This document shows, one piece after another, positions 1-9,711 of a DNA stretch of 55,000 bases. The stretch's first letter is position 1. Each line of letters starts with the position of its first letter. The stretch lies in assembly GCA_019918135.1 (NCBI GenBank), contig WBZZ01003516.1, positions 1 through 55,000 on the forward strand. Direction: 5' to 3'. Below the pieces are notes generated by a model. The model was given only the letters and a program-made list of their open reading frames with translations. It was not told the DNA's origin and searched no databases. Made by a program: the position numbers and the translations under genes. Origin of the DNA: Paulinella micropora. Taxonomy: Eukaryota; Cercozoa; Imbricatea; Euglyphida; Paulinellidae.

Positions 1-35
1 TGTTGTACGTGTGCATAGTCGTTGTGCCTCGACAT
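1..35 (-). CDS. possible 5' end of a gene running off the left edge
   Basis: A minus-strand ATG at 33-35 opens a frame that stays open to the window edge (first residues MSRHNDYAHVQ). Upstream of it the sequence becomes AT-rich around 105-130, as expected for a promoter in this genome. Only about eleven codons are visible, so no function can be proposed and the call may be wrong. Confidence 0.2.
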   Translation of the reverse strand, partial: MSRHNDYAHVQ

Positions 36-476
36 CTACTGGTTTTCCTTTCTTTTTCTTTTCTTGTCGGACGGAGAGATCGGCTCCGCCGGACACGATT
101 TTTAGCACAAGAATATCTTATTAAATTACAAACTTCCAGAGCAAAAATCACTGGCGCGCCGGGCACCTTAATAAGTTGACTAGGTTTTCTCTGTTCCAGA
201 CCAACAAACCAAAAAAACTTTTAATACAGAAAAAAAGAGCGAGTTGTCTTTGAATCACCTGCCCCTTACTTCTCCGAAACCCGCAAAACCAAGCCCAACA
301 GAAAATAGCTGGGGAGAGAGAGGAGACTGCGCAAGAAAAGCGCGGACACAAGCTGAGGTTTTTTTCTTTGGTGCAAGAGAGAGGTAGTACAGGTTACAAG
401 AACGAGCGAGCGGGCGTCCAGCCCCCATCCCCCCCCCCCCTCTTCAATTTGTGCGTGTGGACAGGGTGTGTGTTTT
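36..476. other. intergenic region, no gene supported
   Basis: Mixed sequence with an AT-rich patch near 100-130 and C-runs near 420-440. The open frames in it lack ATG starts or have no protein-like composition. It lies between the possible left-edge gene and the 3' end of the protease-scaffold gene. Confidence 0.4.
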
Positions 477-2300
477 TCACCCGGACCGCTCAGACCTCCC
501 CCGACTTGATTTCCAGTGGCCTTCCGGCATGCGCAGCTTCAGGGTATTTTCTCCGATAAAATACTTGCAGAACGGGTGATCATCCACGGTGGCCTGGGCT
601 GCTGGTGCCTCGAACTCACTGCGGGCCCTCTTGTGCAGGACCTCCGGTGCCGCGCTCACGAGAGAGGCCGCCGCATGGCGCTCTGCCGAAACGAGCTTCT
701 GCTGCAGATCCGACTTGGCCGGTACCGCCGCCGGGGCTGGTTTCTGTGCTGCCAGCGCGCGCCTGACACTGTCCCAGCCACCCTGCCTAACGTCCACCCC
801 CGCACTGGCGGCGGTGTGCGTAAAGGCCGCTAGCGCCGCGTTGACCCACTTTCGATGGAAACCGGACTCGCTCTCGGACATTGCCGAACTGCTCCACGCC
901 TGCTTCTCGGTGTTCATGGCCCTGCGCTGCTCCTCGCTCAGGAACAGGCCGTAGAAGTTAGCCATATCATCCGAAGCCTCCTCGGCGCAACGCGCAATAC
1001 GCTCCCGCTGCGCGTCCTTCAGCCCGGCTATCTCGCTGCACATGGAGTCGACGAGGCTCTGCACTGCTCCCGTTATCTTGGTTCGCTGGCCCTCGTCGGC
1101 AATGCGCGAGATCTGCTGCGAGGCCGCCGCAATCAAGTGCGTCAGGGGTTGTTTGCCGTCCAGCGGCTCTGCTTCGGGCGCGGCGGGGCGTGGCTCCGCG
1201 GGAGCCGCCGCCGCCTGCTCGATGACGATTGGTTGCGGGGTTGGCACGGGGGTCAGCCTGGTTTCTGCGGTGGTCTCCATCACGGGCCGGTTGCTGTGCA
1301 AGGAACAGGTTTTTATGGCCAGCAAGTCCAGCGCTTGTTTGGGTATAGATTTCCAAAGAGATTCCGAATTAGGCCTCCCCCGCCCGACGCTTAGCGAGGC
1401 CCTGAAATGGGCGGGGCGGGGCGGGAGTGCAAGCCTGACCAACAGCCCCTCCCCCCGAACGCCGTGCATTCTTTCGTGCGCCCCTTCCCGCCCGTTCTTC
1501 TTCCCCGCCCATGTCTGTGGGGGCGAGCACAAAACGTCCCAAGGTTTGCGGGCGGGGTTGGATGCGACCAAGAGGTTGTCCCACCCCCCGCCGGCGGCGT
1601 GCGAGGCGCGGTTGAGGTAGTTTTCCCGGTAGGCCAGGCGGCTCAGGTCCGCGGTCTGGTGGGGCAGAGTAACGTCCCAGCTAGTGGTGACGGGTTCCGT
1701 GTACACGAAGCAGTGCTCGGGCGCCAGCGCGCACTCGCCCAGGAAGTACGTGCCCGGCCGGGCCCCGCGCTTGCAGTACGAATTTTCCAGCACCCAGGCC
1801 TGGTTGGTTACGATGTTGCGCACGTGCTGGATGCTGTCGCCCTTGGGGCCGTCGGGGTCGCGCAGGCGCCGCACGCTCGTGATCCCCTCCTCATTGTCGT
1901 ACGGGTACGTGTACATGAACAGCGACCTCGCTTGCGCGTCATACCTGGTTGCGGCCACGTAGCCCCAGCTCTGGATCTTCTCGCTGTTAGCCAGGCAGGG
2001 GTCGTGTGATTTGTCCATGTGTTCGTAGAAGCACGGCCTGCCTATCATAGCCTCGGCGATGATGGCCAGTTCCTGGTCCGAAAGCTGCAGGCTGTAGTGC
2101 TCGCGTGCCTCGGGGTGTCCATTGTGGCGCTTTTCTTCTAGAATGTCGTGCCTCAGAGCGTTTTCGTACAGGCAATGTTCAAAGACCCAGACCGCACTGG
2201 CGGCGTCTAGCGGCACGGGTGGTTCGTCACCAAAGAAAACGCAGCGCGAGGGGTCCGCCTGCCTGCCTCGTGTCCTAATGTCACGCTTGCGTTGCGGCAT
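477..2300 (-). CDS. probable capsid maturation protease with C-terminal scaffold (herpesvirus/HK97 type)
   Basis: The frame is open upstream of the ATG at 2298-2300 only through low-complexity sequence, so that ATG (MPQRKRDIR) is taken as the start, giving about 607 residues. The N-terminal quarter has the layout of prohead proteases and herpesvirus assemblins: a G-x-P-x3-E-H segment (GRPCFYEHMD), a G-Y-V strand shortly after, then S-x3-R-G-A-R-P-G-T (SYCKRGARPGTYFLG), which would carry the serine side of the active site. The middle is Pro/Arg-rich. The C-terminal half is Ala/Glu/Gln-rich and helical, as in scaffolds, and ends in a short basic tail. In herpesviruses such a protein cleaves its own scaffold after capsid assembly. 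An in-frame Met (METTAETRLTP, near 1,278) precedes the scaffold half. The family assignment is by motif only; a virus-specific protein of unknown role is the alternative. Confidence 0.5.
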   Translation of the reverse strand: MPQRKRDIRTRGRQADPSRCVFFGDEPPVPLDAASAVWVFEHCLYENALRHDILEEKRHNGHPEAREHYSLQLSDQELAIIAEAMIGRPCFYEHMDKSHDPCLANSEKIQSWGYVAATRYDAQARSLFMYTYPYDNEEGITSVRRLRDPDGPKGDSIQHVRNIVTNQAWVLENSYCKRGARPGTYFLGECALAPEHCFVYTEPVTTSWDVTLPHQTADLSRLAYRENYLNRASHAAGGGWDNLLVASNPARKPWDVLCSPPQTWAGKKNGREGAHERMHGVRGEGLLVRLALPPRPAHFRASLSVGRGRPNSESLWKSIPKQALDLLAIKTCSLHSNRPVMETTAETRLTPVPTPQPIVIEQAAAAPAEPRPAAPEAEPLDGKQPLTHLIAAASQQISRIADEGQRTKITGAVQSLVDSMCSEIAGLKDAQRERIARCAEEASDDMANFYGLFLSEEQRRAMNTEKQAWSSSAMSESESGFHRKWVNAALAAFTHTAASAGVDVRQGGWDSVRRALAAQKPAPAAVPAKSDLQQKLVSAERHAAASLVSAAPEVLHKRARSEFEAPAAQATVDDHPFCKYFIGENTLKLRMPEGHWKSSRGRSERSG

Positions 2301-3082
2301 GGCCTGGCCCAAAACACAAACAAAAAAAAAACGGAGAGGGAGGGGGAACGGTGGGCCCCCAAAAAAAAGAATGGAAAGAAAAAAAAAGACGGAGAGAAGA
2401 GGGGAGGGAAGGGGTACCAAGAAATGGGGGGGGGGCCGGGGGGAAATTGGGGGGGGGGGTGGGAAGGGGGGGGGAAAGAAAAGCTAGAAAGAAGAAAAAG
2501 TGGGGTACAAAAGCTGGGGGGGGGGCCGGGAGAATGGGAGAGGGGTGTTATTTTACAGGCTCTTTTTTTTTGTTTCTTAGGTTCCCAGCGTGGGCCGCCG
2601 CCTCCTCTCGCCGCCTCTTCTTTATCCCCTCCCCCGGGAAGCTGGTAAACAAGAAGCAGAGCGAAGAGGGGGGGGGGTGCAGACAAGCCGGCCCCCCCCC
2701 TGCTCCCCGCCCATTTCCTTGCCTCTCCGGTACCCCCCCCCTACCTGCTGCAAAAAGAAGGCGGGGGTTTGTGTAAGCGAGCGTGGTGGGGGGGGGGGGG
2801 GGGGGCCGGAGAGGCAAGGGGAATGGGCGGGAGCAGGGGGGGGGGGGCGAAGAGGAAAGGGAGGGGCGGGGAGAAAAAAAAGGGAAGAGGGAAAGGAGGG
2901 TGGGGGGGGAAATGCAAAGGAGGGGGTGGTAAAAAAAACGGGAAGAGGGGTAGGGAGGGGGGGGGGGGGGCGCGACGACAAAACGCATCCGCGGGAGGCC
3001 GTCGCCCCAGTTCTTCCGTCGTGTTTTGGGTTAGAATCCACAGCAATAGCCTAAACCACAAGCCGCTGGTCCCAAAACAAGA
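2301..3082. other. G/A-rich low-complexity intergenic region
   Basis: About 780 bases of G-runs, A-runs and purine-rich sequence between the divergent protease-scaffold and histone genes. Long open frames on both strands are homopolymer translations (Gly, Pro, Lys) and are not genes. The stretch contains a large inverted repeat (separate entry) and must hold the promoters of both neighbours. Just upstream of 3,083 the sequence returns to normal complexity. Confidence 0.6.
2692..2847. repeat. large imperfect inverted repeat with G/C-run arms
   Basis: The left arm (about 2,692-2,740) reads C-run, TGCTCCCCGCCCATTTCC, TTGCCTCTCCGG, C-run. The right arm (about 2,791-2,847) is its near-exact reverse complement: G-run, CCGGAGAGGCAAGG, GGAATGGGCGGGAGCA, G-run. 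The arms are about 45 bases long with a spacer of about 50. The unique sequence inside the arms shows that the pairing is not just C-runs meeting G-runs. It could form a cruciform or an RNA hairpin; its role is unknown. Confidence 0.75.
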
Positions 3083-3601
3083 ATGGCCCGCACGAAATAC
3101 GCCCAAGAGAGCAAGAGCAGACGCAAGAAGGCGCGCGAGGGGCCCCAAAAGGCCGCTGACGAGCCCAGCAAGAAAAAGCACAAGCAGCACAGCAAGACTC
3201 ACAGCAAGAAGAGCGACAAGAAACAGAAAAAGCAAAAGCAAAAGCGCGAGGAAGAGCCCGAAGAACCACGCCCGAAGAGAGTGGTCAAGCGCTACCGCCT
3301 GCTGAACGCAGAGTGCAACAGGGCCCAAAAGTTTAGTCAGAACCACTTCGCACTCCGGCGGGCGCCGTTCCGCCGCCGCCTGTACAGACAAGTTATGCAG
3401 ATCGGGGGCAGGGTCGAGCGGTACAACAAATCAGCCCTGTACGCACTCATGATTGCGGCCGAGGACTACCTGCGCTCCCTGTTTGAAACAAGTAAGAGAT
3501 TAGCCATCTTACAGAAACAGCACAGGTTGCTGCACAAACACTGGCGCTTCGCTGAATTCGGGGAGAAGATGTCGTTGCAAAGGATGGTGCCAAACCCTTG
3601 A
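3083..3601 (+). CDS. histone H3-like protein
   Basis: A 172-residue basic protein that starts MARTK like eukaryotic H3. A long Lys/Gln/Arg-rich tail (residues about 10-65) takes the place of the usual H3 tail. From about residue 90 the histone fold aligns with H3: R-A-Q-K for the R-Y-Q-K turn, RRAPFRRRLYRQVMQ for the KLPFQRLVREIAQ helix, SALYALMIAAEDYLRSLFE for the central alpha-2 helix, then LAILQKQHRLLHKHW for the alpha-3 region. It would package DNA as a nucleosome-like particle; virus-encoded histones are known in mirusviruses, medusaviruses and marseilleviruses. The strong divergence from cellular H3, the non-H3 tail and the viral neighbours argue for a viral histone. No H4, H2A or H2B partner is present in this window. 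The ATG at 3,083 follows an A-rich leader. Confidence 0.85.
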   Translation: MARTKYAQESKSRRKKAREGPQKAADEPSKKKHKQHSKTHSKKSDKKQKKQKQKREEEPEEPRPKRVVKRYRLLNAECNRAQKFSQNHFALRRAPFRRRLYRQVMQIGGRVERYNKSALYALMIAAEDYLRSLFETSKRLAILQKQHRLLHKHWRFAEFGEKMSLQRMVPNP

Positions 3602-3804
3602 AAAGACGCTCGCTCACCTAGACCAAAAAAAAACTTCTTGGGGGTTTTTTTGCTTTTGCCACAACCTTTTTTTTTGGCTGTCTTATGGGTCCCCAAAAAG
3701 ACAACGCGCGCGCCCCCCAAGATTTTTATTATTAAAAAAAGCTTGCCTTAGTCTGACCGGCCCGCCGGCTTTTATTTATTCCTTTGCGACGGAAAGTGCG
3801 GCCT

Positions 3805-6800
3805 CTATATTTTTTTATTGCTGGTTGTTTCTTCCTCAAAGCCATTCAGCGAACTTTCGCTGGCCGAGCCGTCGGAGCAAGGCGTCAGAACAATGCGACG
3901 CGAACTCAGCCTGCCTTGCAACAAGCCGGGGGACTCCAAGCTAAAGCTTTTTTTTGGCTGCGTGGGGGTTTTCTGTAATTCCAGGAGTTGGTGCTGCAGG
4001 TCTTCTGCGCCAAAGGGCAGGCTGTGTCTGGGCGAGCCCGGCTCGCTCCTAGTTTCCCCGTGGTGCGCGGACCTGCAGGGCTCGGGCATACTGTAGCAAG
4101 TGGAGCTCCTGAGCCTGGTCAGCACGGGGGGCGCCGACGCGACCCTGTTGTGCGATTGTGGGGCCTGGCGTCCTGCGGGGCCCCCGAAATCAACGTTGTC
4201 AACCACGTCGTCTTCCAGGGCGGGGGGCTCCCCCTCAGCCGGGTTGGCCACGCCGGACAGCATATCGGGACGGCGGCGGGGCGGCGCCGTGCTAGGCGCC
4301 CGTGGGTGGTTCAGGGCCTTGATGTCCAGGGGAGGCGGGCGCCTCGTCGTCGGCGACAGCGGGCCGCTGCTCGCCCTCGGGGGTAGCGGTAGCTTGCGAG
4401 GTAACACGAAGACGGCCGTGCCTAACGTGCCCAGATCTGCTGCCTGGGGCTTGGGTAAGGGCGGCAGTGCACGTGGCAAATGTGGCGGGGTCGTCACGGC
4501 TAGCCCGGCGGGTGAAGGGCGGCGCGGAGGAGGGGGGGCCCTCTTCGGAGGGGGGGGCATCAGGGGCGGGACGGGCGGCACGGCCCCTCCACCCGATCCC
4601 GTGGGTGAGCCAGCGAGCGGGTCGTCGTCGCCGGGAGCGCGCCGCTCCGAGGTGCTGCCCGTCAGGCTGTCCCAGGAGTTCCTGGCAGGCGTGGAAATCG
4701 GCGAGGGCGAAACCGAGCCTGAGCCACGGACCGCATTCACCAAGGGCCCGCCCTGCTTGCTGTCTAAATCATAGACCCCCGTAGCGCGCAGCAGGGCCAC
4801 CCAGCTCTTGCAGGACCCCGGCGGCACGTGCAGCAGCAGGTCCGCGCCCTGTGCTTCTGAATCATCGTACGGCCCAAGGCGCTTCAGCCTGAGCTCGGGC
4901 TGGCACCCGGGCGCCTGCTCGGGCGGGGTCACGAACCGCAGATTCCGCTGGTGCAGCATGAGCCTGACGCCTGCAGCCAGCGGTCTGGCGTTGGCGGGGG
5001 GGTCCGCCGCACCCGCTACGGGGTGCAGGGGCGAGATGGGTGGCAGGGCCCTGACGTGTGCTTCCGAACCGACGGCCGAACAGAAGATGAGGCAGTCTGG
5101 ATAGACGAAGGCGCGCGCTGCCCGGTAGGTCGCGCCGTGGCGCCCGCCGGGCCTGTCCAGGCTGAAGAACAGCAGGCCGAAGCCGCTGGGGTACTGCTGC
5201 TGGTTGGACAATTGTAGAAACTGCGCTAGCCTCCCGTAGATATGATCGAACAAGCCCTTTTCCGCCAGGCGTTTCGCGGACACTAGCACAGGTAACGACG
5301 ACCCCTGCATACCCACCCGTGAAGGCTTCCTCGAGCACCAGATTGCGCAGCATGTACTCGGCTGCACGGACCGCCTCGCTCGCGGCCGCGCCTTGTTCGC
5401 CGCTGAGCCTCTCCCAGCTCAGTGCAAGGGGCGGGCCGCCCTGATCTCTCCAGGCAGCAAGGACGTTCGGCAGTGGTCGGAAAGTCTCAATGTCTGCCAG
5501 AGTGGACTTGTAACTGGCCACGACAACGCGTTCAGTGCTGCGCGGGGGCAGCCCTCCGCCCGAGCGCGACGGCTCCGCTGGCATCTGGGGCAGGGGCGGC
5601 AGATCGAACAGACACCTGACGGCAGTGTGCTGTAGCAGTCGAAAAACCAGGGTCCGCAGGTCCCAGCGCACGCCACGCAGGTCTGCTGTGATAGGACCAC
5701 GCTCTGCTTGGTCTGCGCTGAGCTCCAACAAACGCGCGGCAAACCCCGGGCTCACGGCGGACGTCGTGTCGCGCACTCGCCAGTCGGTTAGGCCCGGCAC
5801 GTTGTTCCACAGAAGGTCGCACAAGTTTGCTGCGTTAGAGAGAGGTTCGTCTACGCCGAGCCGGAGGGTTAGGGCCCTGAGGTCGCACAGGTTATGTGCT
5901 ATGATTACCAGGTCTTGTAGTGAGCAAGGATTCTGCACCTTGAGCTCCCGCAGCGCGGGTCCGCGCTCTACGCCCGCCCGGGCCCAGGCAGAGTACGCGA
6001 AACCTGCGCCCTGATCTTCCGCGGCCCTGCGGGCGCCCAGCAGAGGCAAACCACGCGAATATGGCACGCTCAGCTTTTGCAGCCGCTGCAGGACACAAAG
6101 GTAGCTCGCGTCGGTCACCGCGGTGTCGCGCAGGTCCAGCTCCGACAGTTTAGTTTCCGTAGTAAATAGCTCCGCCAACAGACTAGTAGTCACCCAGCTA
6201 CCACAACCGCGCAGCGACAGGCAGACGAGTCCTTTTAACATTCGCACGCTCTCAGCGAAGCTTTGCGGCCTGTAACCGGCAGACAGCTGGCAGTTTACGA
6301 TGTACAGCCGTTCCAGGTTCGGAAACATTCGTGTAATGGTTGGCGGCAGCGTGCTAGCCAGCGTAAAGCCCGAGACCTCCAGCTCGCGCACATTGTTGAG
6401 TTTCCTGCCGCCCGGCGCAAACAGGCCAGTGACCGACGTGTGGTCCAGCAACGGGGGCTGAGAGGGATCGTTGCGAACGTAGCCACCAATCAGGTCCGCC
6501 AGGGGGTCATGGACTTCGCTCGTAGCCTCATCCTTCATGGCGCTGAGAATATTCTTGTTCTGCCTTGTAAAGTGCTTGACATCTTCCTCGCCGGCGCTGC
6601 AACGCAGCCGCAGGGTCGTCAGCCGGTCGTAAGATGTTACGGACGTGTCAAAGCTAACTGCACCAGGCACGGCCTGTTCCCCATAGTGTAATTCGAGCTC
6701 CTCTAGTGCGTCCAAGGGTGTTCCGGGGTCCAGCTCTCCGTAGCCTGTGTATTCACCAGCGCGACGAGCTGACTGCACTCTTTGTCGCAGCGGCTGTGGC

Positions 6801-7885
6801 TCCCGGTTTGCAATACTGGTTACGGCGAGCTTTTTCAACTTGCACTTGGAGTTCAGGGTCACGTGGGCGCGGGTGCGTACTAGGCACAGGGTTTGCAAAC
6901 TTGGAAAGTCTTTCAAGTTCAGATACTGTTCATCCGGCACGCAATCAACTAAGGTCAGGCTGGCCAGCCTGAAATATTTATGTGGGCTATCTTGGATGCG
7001 CGGCAGAGTCACACCGTGCACTTCCAAATCCTCCAGACCGTACAGGCCAGACCAGAACAGCGCCCACCAGGGCTCGTCCTCCTTCCTTTCTGGCTTTTGC
7101 AGCTTTAGCACGAATTTGCCGCCCATAGCAGCGCCGGACATGCTATTGCACACAAAGTCCCAGCGTTTGGCGCCGTCCGGCACAATGGCGGGCTTGCCCA
7201 TTCTCTGGATGGACTTCCAATCCAGCCTTTCCCAAGGGTCGTTGGGCCGCACCCTCACGTCCTGCAGTGCTTGCGTAACTTGGTACTGAGCACCGTACTC
7301 CCAGTCCCTCCTGCCTTCTAGCCAATCGCTCATCTCAGACGACCACTTCTCCCAGGCATCCGCCATATGTCCCATGGTAGGCTCCTTACAATCCTCTACC
7401 AGCCTTTCTACACACATCATGACACCCCCGTCCAGGATTCCAAATTCGTAGACCCAGTCCTGCTGGGGAGACCAGCAGCAGACCCTGTTGATGTTCTGCA
7501 ACAGCTTGGAGCGCCAACCCCCGTCGTTGTTCGAGTACAATCTTGCTAGTTTCTGGCCCTCCTCTGCCTTGCGCAGGCAGGCGTGCGCTTGCCGGGGCTG
7601 GGACAACGGGCTGTCCTCGTCCAGACACACGAGCACAAGGGTGTCGAAGCTGGTTGGTGCTGGGTCCGAGGTGTGCAGTGGACGACCGGCGTCCTGCGCT
7701 GACTCACATAAGAACAAGAACAAGGTCTTCTTTACATTAAAACCTTTAGCTTTAGCCTGTCTTTGCACTGTCTCTCGGCTTACTCCTCGACCACGGCTGT
7801 CGATGCAGAGACCACAGGTCTGGCTTGACGAAGTCGACGACTTCTTCTCGGCCGGGCCTCCCAATCGCTCCATCCACCGCTTCAT
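3805..7885 (-). pseudogene. large leucine-rich-repeat protein, split by a frameshift
   Basis: ATG at 7883-7885 (MKRWMERLGG). The first frame runs to about 5,315 and holds a long LRR solenoid at about residues 270-720 (LERLYIVNCQLS, LVCLSLRGCGSW, LSELDLRDTAVTD). Around 5,311-5,318, in a G-run (minus strand), the sensible frame changes: KGLFDHIYGRLAQFLQL and the rest of the protein continue in the next frame to the stop at 3,805, while the original frame becomes Arg/Pro-rich noise. The second part has a beta-rich stretch ending in SCKSWVALL that loosely recalls a PH domain (weak), then a Pro/Ser-rich tail. The intended product would be about 1,350 residues. Scoring it as a pseudogene assumes the shift is real; a sequence error or an unrecognised intron is possible. 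The function is probably protein binding. No F-box is evident, unlike in its LRR neighbours. Confidence 0.6.
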
Positions 7886-7960
7886 TTTTACTATTAATAA
7901 AACAGAAACAAGGTCTTAAGAGAAGCCACTCTTTTCCTTTCCTCCTGTTTCTTTCCCTCT

Positions 7961-7982
7961 CTCTCTCTCTCTCTCTCTCTCT
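7961..7982. repeat. (CT)n microsatellite
   Basis: Eleven CT dinucleotides in a row upstream of the large LRR gene, in a short AT/C-rich spacer (7,886-8,143) that holds no gene. Confidence 0.9.
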
Positions 7983-8143
7983 GTAAATCAAAGCGGGCAG
8001 GGAGGGAAAATGGCGCCAGGGCGGCCCCACCCCTCCCCTCTATATTTCTCTTTTGTGTGATTAGGCTCCTACGTGTGTGTACATAAACTGCAACAAAAAG
8101 AATACGCCGGGAGGGTGCGCATTCGCACAGCTCGCGCGGTTGC

Positions 8144-9144
8144 TTACTCGAAGGGGTGCAGGCCCAACTCGATCGACGCAGAAATCAACTCACGGCTTGC
8201 GCGATCCAACTTGTTCATAATCTCGGGGAGCAACTTTCTGTAATAGTCTTTGATTTTCTTCAGGTATAAAGCATTGGTGGTTAATTGTGTTTGTGGGTTA
8301 GGACCCAGAGTCCTACGCCCGATCTCGTAGGCATTCGCCGACGTGTCACTTGGCTCTGGGGTCTTATGGCCGAGCAAGAACATTGTAACCTATAGCATCG
8401 GAAATCCACGAGCTCGCCGGGGAGGGGCAAATTTTTCAAGTTCAGGGCGAACATTCGCAAATCGGGATCAATGGTATGTTGAACTTCATTGTAGCCCGGT
8501 AAGCTTTTCCCGTCCAACGGCATAACCCTTCTTATTGCCGGTATTAGCAAATGCAACAATCTCCGCCAAAAAGGTGCAGTAAAGCTTGTTCCATACAAAT
8601 ACAGGTGGTCCAGCTGCCCGGCGGGTGCCATGCGCAGATCGATGGCTAGCCTTTCGTCCCCGCCTAATTTTAACTCCTTGAAAAGTTGGTCGGACAAGCA
8701 CAATAACTTCCAGAGATTAACAGCACGGATTCCATATGTTACCACAACCTCGTGCTGCTCGAGTAATGCCTTCACTGCGTTTTAGTTCGCTCGTAAAAAC
8801 ACAACTAGGCCCTCGTCGCCGACTTTGTCTTCATCTCCGGGTGACAAAACCACTCTCACCTCAACGGTTGTGTTAGCTGGCAGGGACAAACATCTCTCTG
8901 GCAGGCTGCATTTCTGCTCACAGGCTCTGATTTCAGCTGTTTCTAAAATGAGTTCCCAACGACCAGGCCGAGCCCCGCCCTCAGGGCTGGCTTCTGGCTT
9001 GTCACGGCAGGAGCTGCCTGGTTGCTGGCCAACGCTTGGGGTTGTAGGAGTGTTCGTGCCAGCAGGGGCCGCATCTCCCCGCTCGGTTTGTTGACATCCT
9101 TCTTCTTTCGTCGTACCGCAGTTTCTGCACCGCTTTTTGGGCAT
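8144..9144 (-). pseudogene. unknown gene with in-frame stop and later frame change
   Basis: ATG at 9142-9144 opens MPKKRCRNCGTTKEEGC, with a short Cys cluster that could bind zinc. The frame meets TAA at 8,782-8,784, but the same frame continues at once with convincing protein sequence (ALLEQHEVVVTYGIRAVNLW and on). At about 8,390-8,400 the protein-like frame changes again, and the C terminus (LYLKKIKDYYRKLLPEIMNK) ends at 8,144. Joined, it would be about 330 residues, with a helical C-terminal end. No family is recognised. The alternatives are two separate small genes, stop-codon readthrough, or short introns; no good splice sites were found at the breaks. Confidence 0.4.
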
Positions 9145-9237
9145 GGGCTATCTTTCTCTTGTTACTAACTTTGCGGCTGGCAGAGAAGAATCTTTTCTTT
9201 TCGAGGTGCTACGGCGGCACACCCCCCCCCCTCCCAC

Positions 9238-9340
9238 ACCTCAAAAAAAGGTCCAAGAAACCAATGCGCGCCCGTGCAGTTTGCACCAAAAAAAAAGAAA
9301 AAGCTCTTGGGGGCCAACGCCGGCGGGCGGGGGGGGGGGA
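9238..9340. repeat. dispersed intergenic repeat, copy 1
   Basis: This stretch shares an ordered series of blocks with 11,680-11,800: AAAAAGGTCCAA, then CGTGCAGTTTG, an A/G tract, AAAAGCTCT, and CAACGCCGGCGGGCGGG. The spacing differs slightly between the copies. Both lie in noncoding, homopolymer-rich spacers on the same strand. It may be a small mobile or recombination-prone sequence, or a shared regulatory block. Confidence 0.65.
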
Positions 9341-9408
9341 GATGGCGCTTGGGCCCCCCTCCCTCGATTAAGCCTTTTTCGATCTGAGAGCCAAAGTTTG
9401 GGGAGGCG

Positions 9409-9460
9409 ACGGCGGGCGGGGAAAATTTGTCATTTCTGTCATTTTTCCCCCGCCCGCCGT
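9409..9460. terminator. GC-rich hairpin between gene 3' end and upstream spacer
   Basis: The left arm ACGGCGGGCGGGGAAAA (9,409-9,425) pairs with TTTTTCCCCCGCCCGCCGT (9,442-9,460), with a single bulge and a loop of about 16 bases. It lies just beyond the 3' end of the minus-strand F-box/LRR gene. A transcript 3'-end hairpin, as used by several large DNA viruses, is the simplest reading, but no termination signal is proven. Confidence 0.45.
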
Positions 9461-9711
9461 GGTTTCCCTAAATTTTTTTTATCTTAATTCCTGAGACATC
9501 TCTGGGAAAAGTTGGCCAGGCGTCCAGCGCAGAGCTTCAGGCCAGCCCGCGAGCTGCGACTCAGTGCCACGAGAAGCCAAGACCAGAGAGAAGAAAGGCG
9601 ATAGTCTTCTGGCGAAGCCAGTTTTAGCTTATGCGCCGTGAAGACGTCGCTGCCTGAATTGCCAAAAATTCTGGATCCTAGATAAATTTTTCTTTTATTT
9701 GTTTGCAAAAA

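Noticed and set aside
2300..3000. Long open frames on both strands rich in Gly, Pro, Lys or Ser
   Set aside because: They are translations of G-, C- and A-runs with no domain, no plausible start and equal length on both strands.
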